Below are positions 23,489-31,897 of a DNA stretch of 35,032 nt, in pieces. The notes below the pieces were generated by a model, which saw only the letters and a list, made by a program, of their open reading frames with translations, made no database searches and had not been told where the DNA came from. Origin of the DNA: WHSM01 sp050701635 (GTDB lineage: Bacteria > Actinomycetota > Actinomycetes > Mycobacteriales > Micromonosporaceae); contig JBOGDF010000008.1 of the NCBI GenBank assembly GCA_050701635.1, positions 1 to 35,032 of the forward strand, written 5' to 3'. The number at the start of each line of letters is the position of its first letter. Position 1 is the stretch's first letter. Both the position numbers and the translations under genes were made by a program.

Positions 23489-24090
23489 GGTATGGGTTTC
23501 TGTACACGGGAACCGCAGCCGTAGCGGCAACTGCGCGCACGCTGCGTGGTCGAGCTGCCGCACGACACCGCCGCCGCGGCGGCCGGCGACCACACCGTCT
23601 CCGGGATCATCGAACGCTGACCCCGCCGGACTGTGGGCCCGGGCACGGTGCGGCGCCGGAGGGCTGGCGAGACTGGGTTCATGGCGGCGTTCCGGTCGCG
23701 TCCGCGCTGACGGGGCCGTGCCGGCGACGGGCTGCGTGGCGGACGGTCCCGCGGCGGCCGTGCCCGCGTTGGCGTTGCCGCAGGTGCCTGGCTGGTCAAA
23801 ACGACCCGATCACCTTGACAGGCATCACCGGCCTGAACAGAACCCTGCCGAGTCGCCCACATCAATCCGCAATCACGGATCTTCGGTGCTCCGATGGTGC
23901 TCGGACGTCGGCTATCTGGACGGATTTTTCGCACAATTCCAGCACGCCGGCCCGGCACACCCCGCAAGATCGGGAGCGACAGGGAGAGTTCAGGGCCCGG
24001 ACCTGCTGATACTCACCGGCACAAAACAATGGCGCGTCGGACTAAACCGATACGCCGTCACGCAAAGTTACGATCTTGATCCCCTGCGGC
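23489..24090. other. right end of segment 1, no recognisable gene
   Basis: About 600 bases between the second BrxD-like gene and att copy 2 hold no frame with convincing protein character. The only notable item is the 20-bp motif at 23885-23904. The last 200 bases are visibly poorer in GC than their surroundings, which suits the end of a mobile element. Confidence 0.5.
23885..23904 (+). repeat. 20-bp motif near right end of segment 1
   Basis: GGTGCTCCGATGGTGCTCGG differs from the copy at 12822-12841 at one base and lies 187 bases before att copy 2. Confidence 0.4.
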
Positions 24091-24133
24091 CTACGGATCA
24101 GAAGGTTAGGGGTTCGAATCCCTTCGGGCGCGC
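24091..24133 (+). repeat. att direct repeat copy 2 (junction of the two segments)
   Basis: This 43-base copy of the tRNA-Arg 3' end lacks the 5' half of the tRNA. It is identical to copy 3 and carries A where copy 1 has G at two positions (24108 and 24118). Position and orientation make it the right end of segment 1 and the left end of segment 2. Confidence 0.92.
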
Positions 24134-24198
24134 AAGGTGTTTCTGCTGGTAGGACCGGGGTTTTCGGTCCCGGCCGGCGACCCTGGCGGGTAGCGGAA

Positions 24199-24279
24199 TC
24201 CCTATATCGTCCCTACAGCTGTAGGGATCGGCGTGTGCTGTAGGGATGAGCGTACGTGCTGTCACCTCTGATGTAGGGT
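24199..24279. repeat. cluster of TGTAGGGA motifs before the integrase gene
   Basis: A perfect 18-base palindrome TCCCTACAGCTGTAGGGA (24210-24227) is flanked by half-sites TCCCTATA (24199), CTGTAGGGAT (24239-24248) and TGTAGGGT (24272-24279). The cluster lies between att copy 2 and the integrase start. Arm-type integrase sites or the operator of an element repressor are both possible. Confidence 0.7.
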
Positions 24280-24325
24280 GCCGCGCTGAGCGTGGGACGG
24301 GTTCGGTTCGTGAGGGTCGCCGGGG

Positions 24326-25550
24326 GTGTTCGAGGTCCGGGTGGTGGTCGGTCGTGATCCGGCGACCGGGCGTAGCCTGCAGCGTTCGTTCACGGTCCGC
24401 GGTGACGTGGAGCAGGTGCAGGCGCGTCGCCGCGAGTTGGTTGCCGACTACGGCGTCGCGGTGCCGATGGCGCCTGCGGCGGGGGTGACCGTCGCGGAGT
24501 TTGCTGCGCCGGTGGATACCGGCCTGCCGCCTCGGTTGGAAGCCGTCGACGGTGGTCGGCTACCGGTGCACGGCCCGGTTCCTCGAGGCGGATCCAATCG
24601 GTTCGGTGCGGCTGTGCGCGGTTGATCCGGTGGCGGTGCGCCGGGCGATCTTCCGGTGGCGCGCCGCGGGCGCCGGGGCGGCGGTGGTATCCGGCCGGTC
24701 GAAGGTGCTGTGCGCGGCGCTGACCTTCGCGGTCGAACAAGGGCTGCTGCGGTGGCATCCGCTGGCCGGGATGCGCCGCCCGCCGCAGCCACTGCCCCGG
24801 CTGCCGTTGCCGCTCGACGACGTGCAGATGCTGCTGCGGACCGCGGCGAAGCTGGTCGCCGACGCGGAAGCCGCAGCCGACACCGCCGGTGGCCGGCAGC
24901 GGCTGTTCGAGGCCGAGCAGACCCAGCTGCTGGCTCACCTGGCGGCTGACTCGGCGGCGCGGCGGGGTGAGCTCGCCGCCTTTCTGGCTGGCGACCTGGC
25001 CGGTCGGGTGCTCAGTATCCACCAGGCCATCTCCGGCCTGGATACCGTGACGTGCCCGAAGACCCACCAGTACCGGTCGATGACCCTCGGGTCGACCACC
25101 GCCAACCGGTGGCACCGGCACCTGCAACACTTTCCTGTGCTGGAACGTGGACAGGACTGGCTGTTCGCCCCCGACCCGGATCGGGCCACGTTCATCCACC
25201 CCCGCGGGTTGGCGGCCCGCTTCGAACGCCTACGCGCCGTGGCCAGCGTCCCGCACGCCACCTTGCACCGGCTGCGGCACACCGTCGCCGTCATCCTGGT
25301 CGCCGCTGGCCACCTGCTGGCCGCGCAACATCGACTCGGCCACCGCGACGCGTCAACCACACTCCGCCACTACGGCTGGGTTCTCCCACCCGACGACACC
25401 GCCATCGCCGACCAGCTCGAGGTCATCCTTACCCATGGGCCCGGTGCTGCGACGTCGTTGCCAGCTCGACCGGCGAAGAGGATGCCAGACATCTCCGGCA
25501 GCTTTGACGAGCTGTGCGTCGAACAGGCGCCTGATCTCGTTGCGGGTTGA
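24326..25550 (+). pseudogene. tyrosine-recombinase integrase with a frameshift
   Basis: Two overlapping frames make one integrase. The first (from GTG 24326) gives the DNA-binding N-terminus FEVRVVVGRDPATGRSLQRS up to TVAEF. Near 24498 the sequence continues one frame over as LRRWIPACRLGWKPSTVVGY, the core-binding domain, so one extra base interrupts the gene. The catalytic domain is well preserved: SAARRGELAAF (first arginine), HRLRHTVAVILVAAGH, LGHRDASTTLRHYG with the nucleophilic tyrosine. By family it would join attP to tRNA-Arg. The last 37 codons or so run antisense to a transposase remnant and are probably not native. A programmed shift or sequencing error is possible; otherwise the element is locked in place. 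Confidence 0.82.
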
Positions 25551-25653
25551 ACGGGATCCGCGCCGCCGATGTGCGGACCCGTTCGGTCGCGGCGAGGACG
25601 GCCAGGAACGCGCGGGCGAGCGCAACGAGGTGTCGATTGCCGCAAATCCGCAC
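25440..25653 (-). pseudogene. DDE transposase C-terminal remnant (IS701/IS4-like)
   Basis: On the minus strand one frame reads NRHLVALARAFLAVLAATER and another, after a frameshift near 25575, reads TRNEIRRLFDAQLV then HPLRRSSWQRRR. This succession, an 'AFLAV..A.ER' helix, then 'NEIRRLF', then a W-RRR end, is the usual C-terminus of actinobacterial DDE transposases. Only about 70 codons remain and they are frameshifted. It overlaps the 3' end of the integrase gene on the other strand, so the insertion probably trimmed or replaced the native integrase end. Confidence 0.6.
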
Positions 25654-25773
25654 GTCCGTTGGTCACGGCGGTGCTGCACCACTCGCAAGTCGACCGCCAA
25701 GCCGCCCTCTTGTCGATCGTAATTGGCGATCTGCGAGGTGATCGCTGTGCACGTTCGGCCGAGTTCGCGTGTG

Positions 25774-27039
25774 TCAGCGCCGGGTGCGGATGCGGGCAGT
25801 GTCGTTCCAGTACGCGAGGCGGGCCCGAACTGCTGGCAGTGACCTTGAGGTGAAACCGACCCGCGCGAGGATCTGCGAGCGGCGAATGCGTGGCGGGCTG
25901 ATCGTGTATCCGATGGGGCGGTTCAGGTCGATCCACTCTTCGAGCAGTTTGTCCGGTTCGTAGGCGAGGCCGACGAACTGGGTTCCTGCGAACTCGTCTC
26001 CGGCGCAGACGTGCACGCTGCCACCCCACAGGCCCTCGCGGCGGCGAGGAAAGGACGGCTGGCCCGAGCTGACGGCGGTGATCACGTCACCGACGTGGGT
26101 GTCGACGGTAGCGTTGAGGACCTTGGCAGTCGTCTCGCCTATGAGCCGCGGATTGATCTCGAACAGGCGCGGCGCGCCGTCCTGAAGGCACATCTCCAGG
26201 TGGCAGACCCCCCAGCGGAACCCAAGGGCGGAGACTGCGTCCTGCGCGGTCCGCCGCAGCAGGTCGGACTGTCGGGGAGTGAGATCGGGCGCGGGGAAGA
26301 TGAACGTGCGCTCCTCGAAGAACGGTGGTGCAGAGTGGTCCTTCTGGAAGCTGCCGATCGGGTGGATGTCGCCGTCGTTGACTACGCACTCCAGGGTGAA
26401 CTCCGGCCGGGAGCCGCCGACCGGGTCCGGCGAGAGCAACTGCTGGACGATGACGGACGGGCGCATCCCGTAACCCGCGAAGAGTTCGCCGATGCGCTGG
26501 CCGGCTGCGCGCCACGTGTCGCCCTCCAGCAGTAGCGAGACCCATCGTCGTGCCTCGTCGGGGGTGTCGCAGCGGCGGACACCCCAACCGCCCATCATGC
26601 TCGACGGCTTGACCACGACCGGGAAGTCGACCGCGCTCCAGACTGGGTCGTCAGGTCCGGTCACCTCCCAGGTCCGGGGGTGCGGTGCGCCAGCGGCGAC
26701 CCACCGCGCCGCCACGGCTGCTTTGTCGCGCAGGTCCAGGTCGGGATCGTCCCAGATCGGCGGCAACCCGAGCGCGTGGGTGACCCAGTTCGCCGCGCAC
26801 ACCCCTGCCTGCGAGTAGGTGACGACGGCGTCGACTGGTCTCGCCGCGTCGATCTCACGGGCGGCGCGCAGGGTGGCGGGCCGATCGCCCAGCCGTACCG
26901 ACTCGTGCCGGCTGACCAACGCGTGCACGGCCACGGACGGGTCCCGGCCCACTGAGGAGATCCGATGCCCGGCGCGCGCCCAGTGCTCGATCAGGTAGTC
27001 ACGGGACGCCGGCACGGGTTCCACGAGCAGCAGATGCAT
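25774..27039 (-). CDS. ATP-grasp ligase
   Basis: The 421-residue protein begins with a Rossmann-like pre-ATP-grasp domain. Then come the ATP-grasp landmarks: VVKPSSMMGGWGV (142-154) as lysine and glycine-rich loop, VIVQQLL (196-202) and the metal-binding LFEINPRLIG (292-301). The family activates a carboxylate as acyl phosphate and joins it to an amine, thiol or acid. Standalone members make dipeptides or amide natural products. It is the last gene of the eight-gene operon, eight bases after the MFS stop, with ATG 27039 as start. In this setting it probably forms the key amide bond of the product. The FFEERTFIFPAP segment suggests relation to the ligases acting on amino acids, though the substrate is unknown. 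Confidence 0.85.
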   Translation of the reverse strand: MHLLLVEPVPASRDYLIEHWARAGHRISSVGRDPSVAVHALVSRHESVRLGDRPATLRAAREIDAARPVDAVVTYSQAGVCAANWVTHALGLPPIWDDPDLDLRDKAAVAARWVAAGAPHPRTWEVTGPDDPVWSAVDFPVVVKPSSMMGGWGVRRCDTPDEARRWVSLLLEGDTWRAAGQRIGELFAGYGMRPSVIVQQLLSPDPVGGSRPEFTLECVVNDGDIHPIGSFQKDHSAPPFFEERTFIFPAPDLTPRQSDLLRRTAQDAVSALGFRWGVCHLEMCLQDGAPRLFEINPRLIGETTAKVLNATVDTHVGDVITAVSSGQPSFPRRREGLWGGSVHVCAGDEFAGTQFVGLAYEPDKLLEEWIDLNRPIGYTISPPRIRRSQILARVGFTSRSLPAVRARLAYWNDTARIRTRR

Positions 27040-27047
27040 CGGGCCGG

Positions 27048-28298
27048 TCACCCCCGACCGCCCGCGACCGCAGCCACCACCCGCTCGGGCAGGTGCTGCC
27101 GCAACCGGCCCGCGAGCACGGCGAGCACGACCGCCGCCAGCGCGAGCACCAGCCAGCTCGTCGCGCCCGACGTCTGAACGAGCCCAGCCACCGCGAGCAC
27201 CAGCCAGCTCGTCGCGCCCGACGTCTGAACGAGCCCAGCCACCGCGAGCGAACCTGCACCGCTGCCAAGCTGCCGCGCCAGGGTGAGCGCGGAGAATGCG
27301 TGCGGATGGTCCTCTGGCGGCATCAGGTCGGCGACGAGTGGCTCGGTCACCGGGTTGTAGAGGCACTCGCCGACAGCGATGACGACCGCAGTGGTCGCCA
27401 TGACGGCGAGCAACGCCGTCGCACCGGGTGACCGCAGTCCGGCGAGCCCGACGGTGAGCCACGCACTGGCGCCGACGAGCATCGAAAGGGCGAGGACCGC
27501 CGGGCGGGCGCGCCGGGTGATCGCCCGTAGCAGCGGTGCCTGCAAGAGCACGACCGCGGCGGTGTTTACGGTGAAGGTCGCACCAGCGGTCGCCTCGCCG
27601 CCGGGTCGACCCGCGAGCCAGAGCGGCATCCCGACGGTAAAGGCGCTTGCCAGGACGGCGAAATAGCCGGCGTGCAGCACGAGCACCGGCCGCAGCCCGG
27701 CGCGGCCCAGCACGGCACGGAATGAGGTTCGCACCGCAGGCCGCTCCACCGGTTGGACGGGAACCTGGGAGAACAGCACGGCCGCGAGTACGTATGAGGC
27801 GGCGTTGACGAGCACTATCATCGGCAGCAGGCTGGTCGAGACGAAGACGACGGCCGTCGCGGTGATCCCACCCAGACCGAGCCCGAGGTTGACCGCCACC
27901 TGCGACCATGCGAACGTACGGTGGCGCGTTCCAACCTCGGACGCCCCCGCCGTGAGGGTCTGCTGCGCCGGCCTCAGCAACGCTACGGGCACTCCGTTCG
28001 CCGCGACCAAGGCGAGTGCGCTCCAGCGGTCGGCCCCGAGCAAGGCGACGTAGAGCAAGGCCGAAGCGAGCGGTGCAGCCACGGCGACCGCTTTGGCGCC
28101 ATGCGCGACGACCCGCGCTGCCAGCAGCGTGACCAGCAGCCCAATGAGGCTCGCGGCCCCGATGGCCCCGCCTGCCAGCACCACCGAGCAGCCCTTGACC
28201 TGCAGCAGATAGATCGGCAGGAACGGCAACGCAAAGCCGGTGCCGAGCGCGTTGACCAACCGGGCCAACACGAGTGGGATGGACGCCCGACGGGTCAC
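27048..28298 (-). CDS. MFS exporter with an internal duplication
   Basis: The 416-residue protein has about twelve hydrophobic segments and the layout of drug/metabolite exporters of the major facilitator superfamily, starting IPLVLARLVNALGTGFALPF. A loop with LRPAQQTLTAG and a C-terminal half starting AVLGRAGLRPVLVLH follow. Near residues 353-386 the 17-residue unit AVAGLVQTSGATSWLVL occurs twice in a row, caused by a 51-bp tandem duplication. This adds a hydrophobic stretch before the last helix and could disturb topology. The GTG start overlaps the stop of the acyltransferase gene (GTGA). In an operon with ligase and methyltransferases, export of the product and self-protection are the natural roles. 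Confidence 0.87.
   Translation of the reverse strand: MTRRASIPLVLARLVNALGTGFALPFLPIYLLQVKGCSVVLAGGAIGAASLIGLLVTLLAARVVAHGAKAVAVAAPLASALLYVALLGADRWSALALVAANGVPVALLRPAQQTLTAGASEVGTRHRTFAWSQVAVNLGLGLGGITATAVVFVSTSLLPMIVLVNAASYVLAAVLFSQVPVQPVERPAVRTSFRAVLGRAGLRPVLVLHAGYFAVLASAFTVGMPLWLAGRPGGEATAGATFTVNTAAVVLLQAPLLRAITRRARPAVLALSMLVGASAWLTVGLAGLRSPGATALLAVMATTAVVIAVGECLYNPVTEPLVADLMPPEDHPHAFSALTLARQLGSGAGSLAVAGLVQTSGATSWLVLAVAGLVQTSGATSWLVLALAAVVLAVLAGRLRQHLPERVVAAVAGGRG
27141..27242. repeat. 51-bp perfect tandem duplication inside the MFS gene
   Basis: Units 27141-27191 and 27192-27242 appear identical. A third partial unit (CGCGAGC) follows at 27243. The length is a multiple of three, so the frame is kept and exactly 17 residues are repeated. 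Such a repeat can be lost or gained by slippage. Confidence 0.88.
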
Positions 28299-29335
28299 AG
28301 AACCGGCCTGCGGACGGCGGATGCCAGCGGATACGTCCGCGCACCGCGGCGGGTCTTCGCGGCCACGGCACCAGGACCGAACCAGAGCCGCCGGATGCCG
28401 AGGTCACGAGCCCGCCGCACCGGATGGTAGAAGGTCAGCGTGAAGTAGACCGCGGCGCTACGGATCAGGGCGACGTCGGTATCGACGCCGACCATCCGCA
28501 TGTAGAGCTGATCGCCGTACCGGTAGTGCAGCACGACGCCGAGACAGTCCTGACCGTGCCGCGCCTGGAGAACCCAGCTCCGGTCATCGGCATACCGCAC
28601 CTGGTGGCTCAGCGCCTCACGCATTCGCTCCTCGGTGACGGTGCTGCCGTGGCGACGCTGGGTGCGGGTCGCCATCTGCGCGACGAGGCCGGTGCACTCC
28701 GATAACCGAGCCTCCGATGTCGTGAAGCCGTACTCGGAGTACGCGCGGATCTCACGTCGCACACTGCTGCGCCGCTTCGCCGGCAGCGACTCAAGGTATT
28801 CATCGAGGCTGGTCCCGGGTAGATCGAGCGCTGCGGTCACACCGTCCGGGACGATCTCCCATCCGGCCGGGGCTGCAGCCGCAACCAGGTCCGCATCGGA
28901 TCGGGCCACGAGGAAAGGCATGGACGCGCTGCGCACCGATGCTTCGCCATCGGCCGCCGCGAGCAGTGCACTCAGCACCGCGACTCGTGCCGGGTCGGGC
29001 AGTCCCTGGCGCATCAGCAGCTGTTGCTGGTAGCCGGAGCGTGCGCCGTACAGCCGGTGCGGAAACCATCCGGCCACGCCTTCGCCGAAGCGGCCGGGGT
29101 CGTAGCCGGGGTTGCCCCCGCTCGGCTGCTGGTAGACGGGCAGGCAGCCAAGCAGGTCGCCGTCCGCCGTGCGCGCGATGTGATAGGCGACCGACCCGCG
29201 GGCCGTTGCCTCCGACACCTGCGTCCAGACGTAGGACTGGTAGAAGTTGCTGGCTGGTTCGATCTGCCGCCACGCGGTCTGGCCGAACTCGGTAAGCGAG
29301 TCGACACGTTCAACCCGCAGCGCTGGCGTCGTCAT
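28295..29335 (-). CDS. FemAB/GNAT-like acyltransferase
   Basis: The 346-residue protein has the two-lobed pattern of FemAB-like and 'peptidogalycan/CelD-type' GNAT proteins. An N-terminal lobe has FYQSYVWTQVSE and LLGCLPVYQ, the linker has LDLPGTSLDEYLESLPAKRR followed by SSVRREIRAY, and a C-terminal lobe has VLQARHGQDCLGVVLHYRYG and IRRLWFGPG. FemAB relatives transfer amino acids from aminoacyl-tRNA; in antibiotic clusters they extend peptides, and other members use acyl-CoA. The ATGA overlap with the preceding GNAT gene and GTGA overlap with the MFS gene show tight coupling. Within this operon it likely adds an aminoacyl or acyl group to the scaffold. Which donor it uses cannot be told. Confidence 0.75.
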   Translation of the reverse strand: MTTPALRVERVDSLTEFGQTAWRQIEPASNFYQSYVWTQVSEATARGSVAYHIARTADGDLLGCLPVYQQPSGGNPGYDPGRFGEGVAGWFPHRLYGARSGYQQQLLMRQGLPDPARVAVLSALLAAADGEASVRSASMPFLVARSDADLVAAAAPAGWEIVPDGVTAALDLPGTSLDEYLESLPAKRRSSVRREIRAYSEYGFTTSEARLSECTGLVAQMATRTQRRHGSTVTEERMREALSHQVRYADDRSWVLQARHGQDCLGVVLHYRYGDQLYMRMVGVDTDVALIRSAAVYFTLTFYHPVRRARDLGIRRLWFGPGAVAAKTRRGARTYPLASAVRRPVL

Positions 29336-30267
29336 GCGGTGAGGGTGGTCTCGTAGAAGTGGATGGTGTCCACGACCTCGAACCCGAGCTGGTCGGCCAG
29401 CAACTCGCGGGTCAGAGCATCCCGCTCCTGGACGATCGCCCTGGCCACTGTCGCGCCGGCCTTGGCGCCGGCCTCAAGGGCCTGGGCCAAGAGCTGTCGG
29501 CGCAGCCGGTCCGGAACTGGGGCCTCAGGGTCGACGAGGAGGTCACCTAGGAGGGCCTCGGTCGGCTCTTCCAGATCGGTGTGGGCGAGGACGAGCACTA
29601 GCGCGGCGCCGACGACCCGGCCGCCGTCGTGCGCGAGCTGCAATGTGTCGGGGCGGAACCGCTCGTCGGCGCGCCACCTTTCCAACGGGTCGGCGGCCAT
29701 CGCAGGACCGAGCTCCGGGCAGGTAGCCGCGAACAGCCGAGCAATCCCCGCGCCGGCCTCACCGTCGACGCCGAGCGGTCGGATGGCGGGCCCGTGGCCG
29801 GTGGTCGCGAGCGGCATCGGCAGGGACCGTTTGAGCAGCACGGAGCTGGGTGCCGGGGTCCAGCCGGCTGACTCGTAGAAGCGGTGCGAGGCGACCCGGC
29901 GGCCCGGTATCTCGGCCGTCCGGACCGGCACCGCGGACGGCACCCTCGCGGACAGACCGGCCAGCAGCGGCCGCCCGAGGCCCTGTCGGCGCACTGCGTC
30001 AGCGACGACCGGACCCCACAGCCGTCCCGTTCCGCCGGGCGCTGGATGCCTCAGTGCGGCGAACCCTTGCAGTCCACCCCGCTCGTCGCGGGCGCAAGCG
30101 AGCAGCGTAGGTGGTGCTCCGTCCATCGGCCGCAACCGGGAACGGACCAGGGACGGCGTGATCGGTCGCTGGTCGGCCCAGCCCAGCGTCACGGCGTAAC
30201 CGAGCGCGGCTAGTTCGCCGTCCAGGGCCGGAGTCGGCTGGTAAGCGTTCACCGTCAGCAAACTCAT
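29332..30267 (-). CDS. tandem-GNAT acetyltransferase
   Basis: The 311-residue protein contains two GNAT-like halves. The first has ERGGLQGFAALRHP and the acetyl-CoA loop VRRQGLGRPLLAGL (about residues 92-105), which fits the Q/RxxGxG/A motif. The second begins near residue 160 with IRPLGVDGEAGAG and has VVGAALVLVLAH and LADQLGFEVVDTIHFYETTL, but a weaker CoA loop. Such twin proteins often keep one active and one structural half. The ATG at 30267 overlaps the methyltransferase stop (TGATG); an upstream start at 30327 would overlap that gene heavily. It probably N-acetylates an amine of the pathway intermediate or of the product for self-resistance. Confidence 0.8.
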   Translation of the reverse strand: MSLLTVNAYQPTPALDGELAALGYAVTLGWADQRPITPSLVRSRLRPMDGAPPTLLACARDERGGLQGFAALRHPAPGGTGRLWGPVVADAVRRQGLGRPLLAGLSARVPSAVPVRTAEIPGRRVASHRFYESAGWTPAPSSVLLKRSLPMPLATTGHGPAIRPLGVDGEAGAGIARLFAATCPELGPAMAADPLERWRADERFRPDTLQLAHDGGRVVGAALVLVLAHTDLEEPTEALLGDLLVDPEAPVPDRLRRQLLAQALEAGAKAGATVARAIVQERDALTRELLADQLGFEVVDTIHFYETTLTA

Positions 30268-31118
30268 CAGGGGCTCCTCGGTTGGGTGGCTAAGACGCCG
30301 ACGCAGACGCTCCCCGCGCCTCGCCACGCGTCAGGGTGGACCCGCAGTGCTACAGACGCCGGATCGTGCCGGACAAACAGCCGCACGCGGTCGAACTGTC
30401 CGCCGAACGCCTGCCGCAGGTCGGTGAGGCTGCCGAACGGGCTCGGACGGGACGTCCGGGACCGCACCCTCGCCGCGAGCTCCCGCCGCTGCGCCGGCCC
30501 GCCACGCCACGTCCATCGCGCGGCGACGGCCTGCACGGCGCGCCCAAGCAGGTCGTACTCGAGGACCGAGCCGCTCCGGGTGATGCGCGTCGTGTAGAGC
30601 AGCCGGCCCCCCGGATCCAGCCGGTCTGCGAGTTGGGCAAGTAGCGCGTCCCGGTCGTGGCCCGACGGCAGCAGCGACAACAGGCCGTCTGTGACGACGA
30701 CGTCGAACCGGCCGGGGGCCCAGGATGCCGCCGGGAGCCGGGCCTGTTCCACGGTGAGCTCGACGTGGTGCCGCCTCGCGTACTCTGCGGCGAGGATCAG
30801 CGGTGTCTCGCATGCGTCCACCATGTGCGCCGCCACGCGCGGCCCGGCGCACGCGAGCACGGTTGCGAGCATCGCTTCGTCGGACGCGGCGCAGACCAGC
30901 GCACGGACCGGTCGCTGCGGGTCGCGGGGCGCGTTGAGGTGGGCCCGGAAGAAGCCGGCGTGCCAGCCGGGATGACCCTTGAGCCCGGTCCGCCGGAACA
31001 GCCGCCACAGCGAGTGGTAGGGAAAGCAGTCCACGGTGCAGTGCGCGCGTGCCACAGCGAGGGCACCGGGAACGGTCAGCCGCGTCCAGCGCGGCGGGGT
31101 GCCGGCGGTGCCGGTCAC
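30267..31118 (-). CDS. class I SAM-dependent methyltransferase
   Basis: The 283-residue protein has a helical N-terminus with DCFPYHSLWRLFRRTGLKGH and a Rossmann methyltransferase core. ALVCAASDEAMLATVLA takes the place of motif I, an acidic end of strand 2 is seen in AAHMVDACETPLILA, and FDVVVTDGLLSLLPSG and LDPGGRLLYTTRI mark strands 4 and 5. The glycine loop of motif I is atypical (CAASDEA instead of GxGxG), which is known in some subfamilies. The GTG start overlaps the upstream stop (GTGA), so the much longer open frame is not the real gene. It is the second of two methyltransferases in the operon, with an SAH-hydrolase-like gene at its head. Confidence 0.82.
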   Translation of the reverse strand: MTGTAGTPPRWTRLTVPGALAVARAHCTVDCFPYHSLWRLFRRTGLKGHPGWHAGFFRAHLNAPRDPQRPVRALVCAASDEAMLATVLACAGPRVAAHMVDACETPLILAAEYARRHHVELTVEQARLPAASWAPGRFDVVVTDGLLSLLPSGHDRDALLAQLADRLDPGGRLLYTTRITRSGSVLEYDLLGRAVQAVAARWTWRGGPAQRRELAARVRSRTSRPSPFGSLTDLRQAFGGQFDRVRLFVRHDPASVALRVHPDAWRGAGSVCVGVLATQPRSP

Positions 31119-31897
31119 CGCGCGGCCCTGCGGGCGAGGACGTGGAGCAGGCGGGCGACCTGGCGGTACGGGTCGCGCCGGCCGGCCTCCCACTCCGCCG
31201 CCACGACGTGGTCGAAGTCCGGGCCGACCGGCTGGTCGCGCAGGTGGTCGGTGAACACCCGCACGCCGTACCAGGCGATCGTCTCGGCGCCGGCCGCGGC
31301 AAGGCCCTCGCGCACCGATCGGACCGAGTCGCCGCGACTGGGCACGCCCAGGTTGCCGACCTCCTCGCGCCGGTCGAACATCGCCAGCGCATCGCTCCAC
31401 CGCCCCTCGATTCCAGGGCGCATGGCCAGTCCCTCGCCGTTCTTCGCCAGCACCGAGACCAGGCCACCAGGACTGGTCGCCGCCACCAGCGCGCCTAGCA
31501 GCGCCGCTGGGTCGGGCGCATACATCAGCACGCCGTGGCAGCACACCACGTCGAACCCGCCCGGACGCAGCCCCGCCGCGTCGTCCTCGCCACTGCCCCG
31601 GACAAGGCGCATCCGCGACCGGACAGCGTCGTCTTCGGCATCCAGGGCAGCGGCGGCCCGATCCAGCGCGGCCTGGTCCGGGTCGAGTAGCACCACCTCG
31701 TGACCCAGTCGGGCGAGTGCGATCGCCAAGTGCCCCGCCCCACCACCGACGTCCAACACCGTCATCGGCCCACCGTGCAGGTGCTGCAGCAACGCCCGCG
31801 ACACCAGCGCCTGCCGCACCGCGCCCCGCAGCGTGGCCAGGTGCCGAGCGAACGCCGCCGACAGGTCAGCGTCGACCGTCCAAGGGTTGTCGCTCAC
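31115..31897 (-). CDS. class I SAM-dependent methyltransferase (SmtA/CmoM-like)
   Basis: The 260-residue protein is a canonical class I methyltransferase. It shows motif I VLDVGGGAGHLAIALA (about residues 47-62), the acidic residue after strand 2 in VVLLDPDQAA, FDVVCCHGVLMYAPD for strand 4 and the post-motif TSPGGLVSVLAKNG. The C-terminal part with AWYGVRVFTDH resembles the SmtA/CmoM group, whose members modify tRNA wobble uridines or small molecules. In this operon a small-molecule O-, N- or C-methylation is more likely. The GTG start overlaps the upstream TAG by one base, and the stop overlaps the next start. Confidence 0.87.
   Translation of the reverse strand: MSDNPWTVDADLSAAFARHLATLRGAVRQALVSRALLQHLHGGPMTVLDVGGGAGHLAIALARLGHEVVLLDPDQAALDRAAAALDAEDDAVRSRMRLVRGSGEDDAAGLRPGGFDVVCCHGVLMYAPDPAALLGALVAATSPGGLVSVLAKNGEGLAMRPGIEGRWSDALAMFDRREEVGNLGVPSRGDSVRSVREGLAAAGAETIAWYGVRVFTDHLRDQPVGPDFDHVVAAEWEAGRRDPYRQVARLLHVLARRAAR

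Noticed and set aside
24199..24279. CRISPR array from the repeated TGTAGGGA motifs
   Set aside because: Units are only 8-10 bases, in both orientations and irregularly spaced, and no cas gene is near.
25774..28407. 877-codon minus-strand frame
   Set aside because: Its first half is the shadow of the MFS gene in another frame. The ATP-grasp protein begins at ATG 27039.
30267..31544. Long minus-strand frame of 425 codons
   Set aside because: Only the part from GTG 31118 looks like a methyltransferase. The rest is the shadow of the neighbouring methyltransferase gene.
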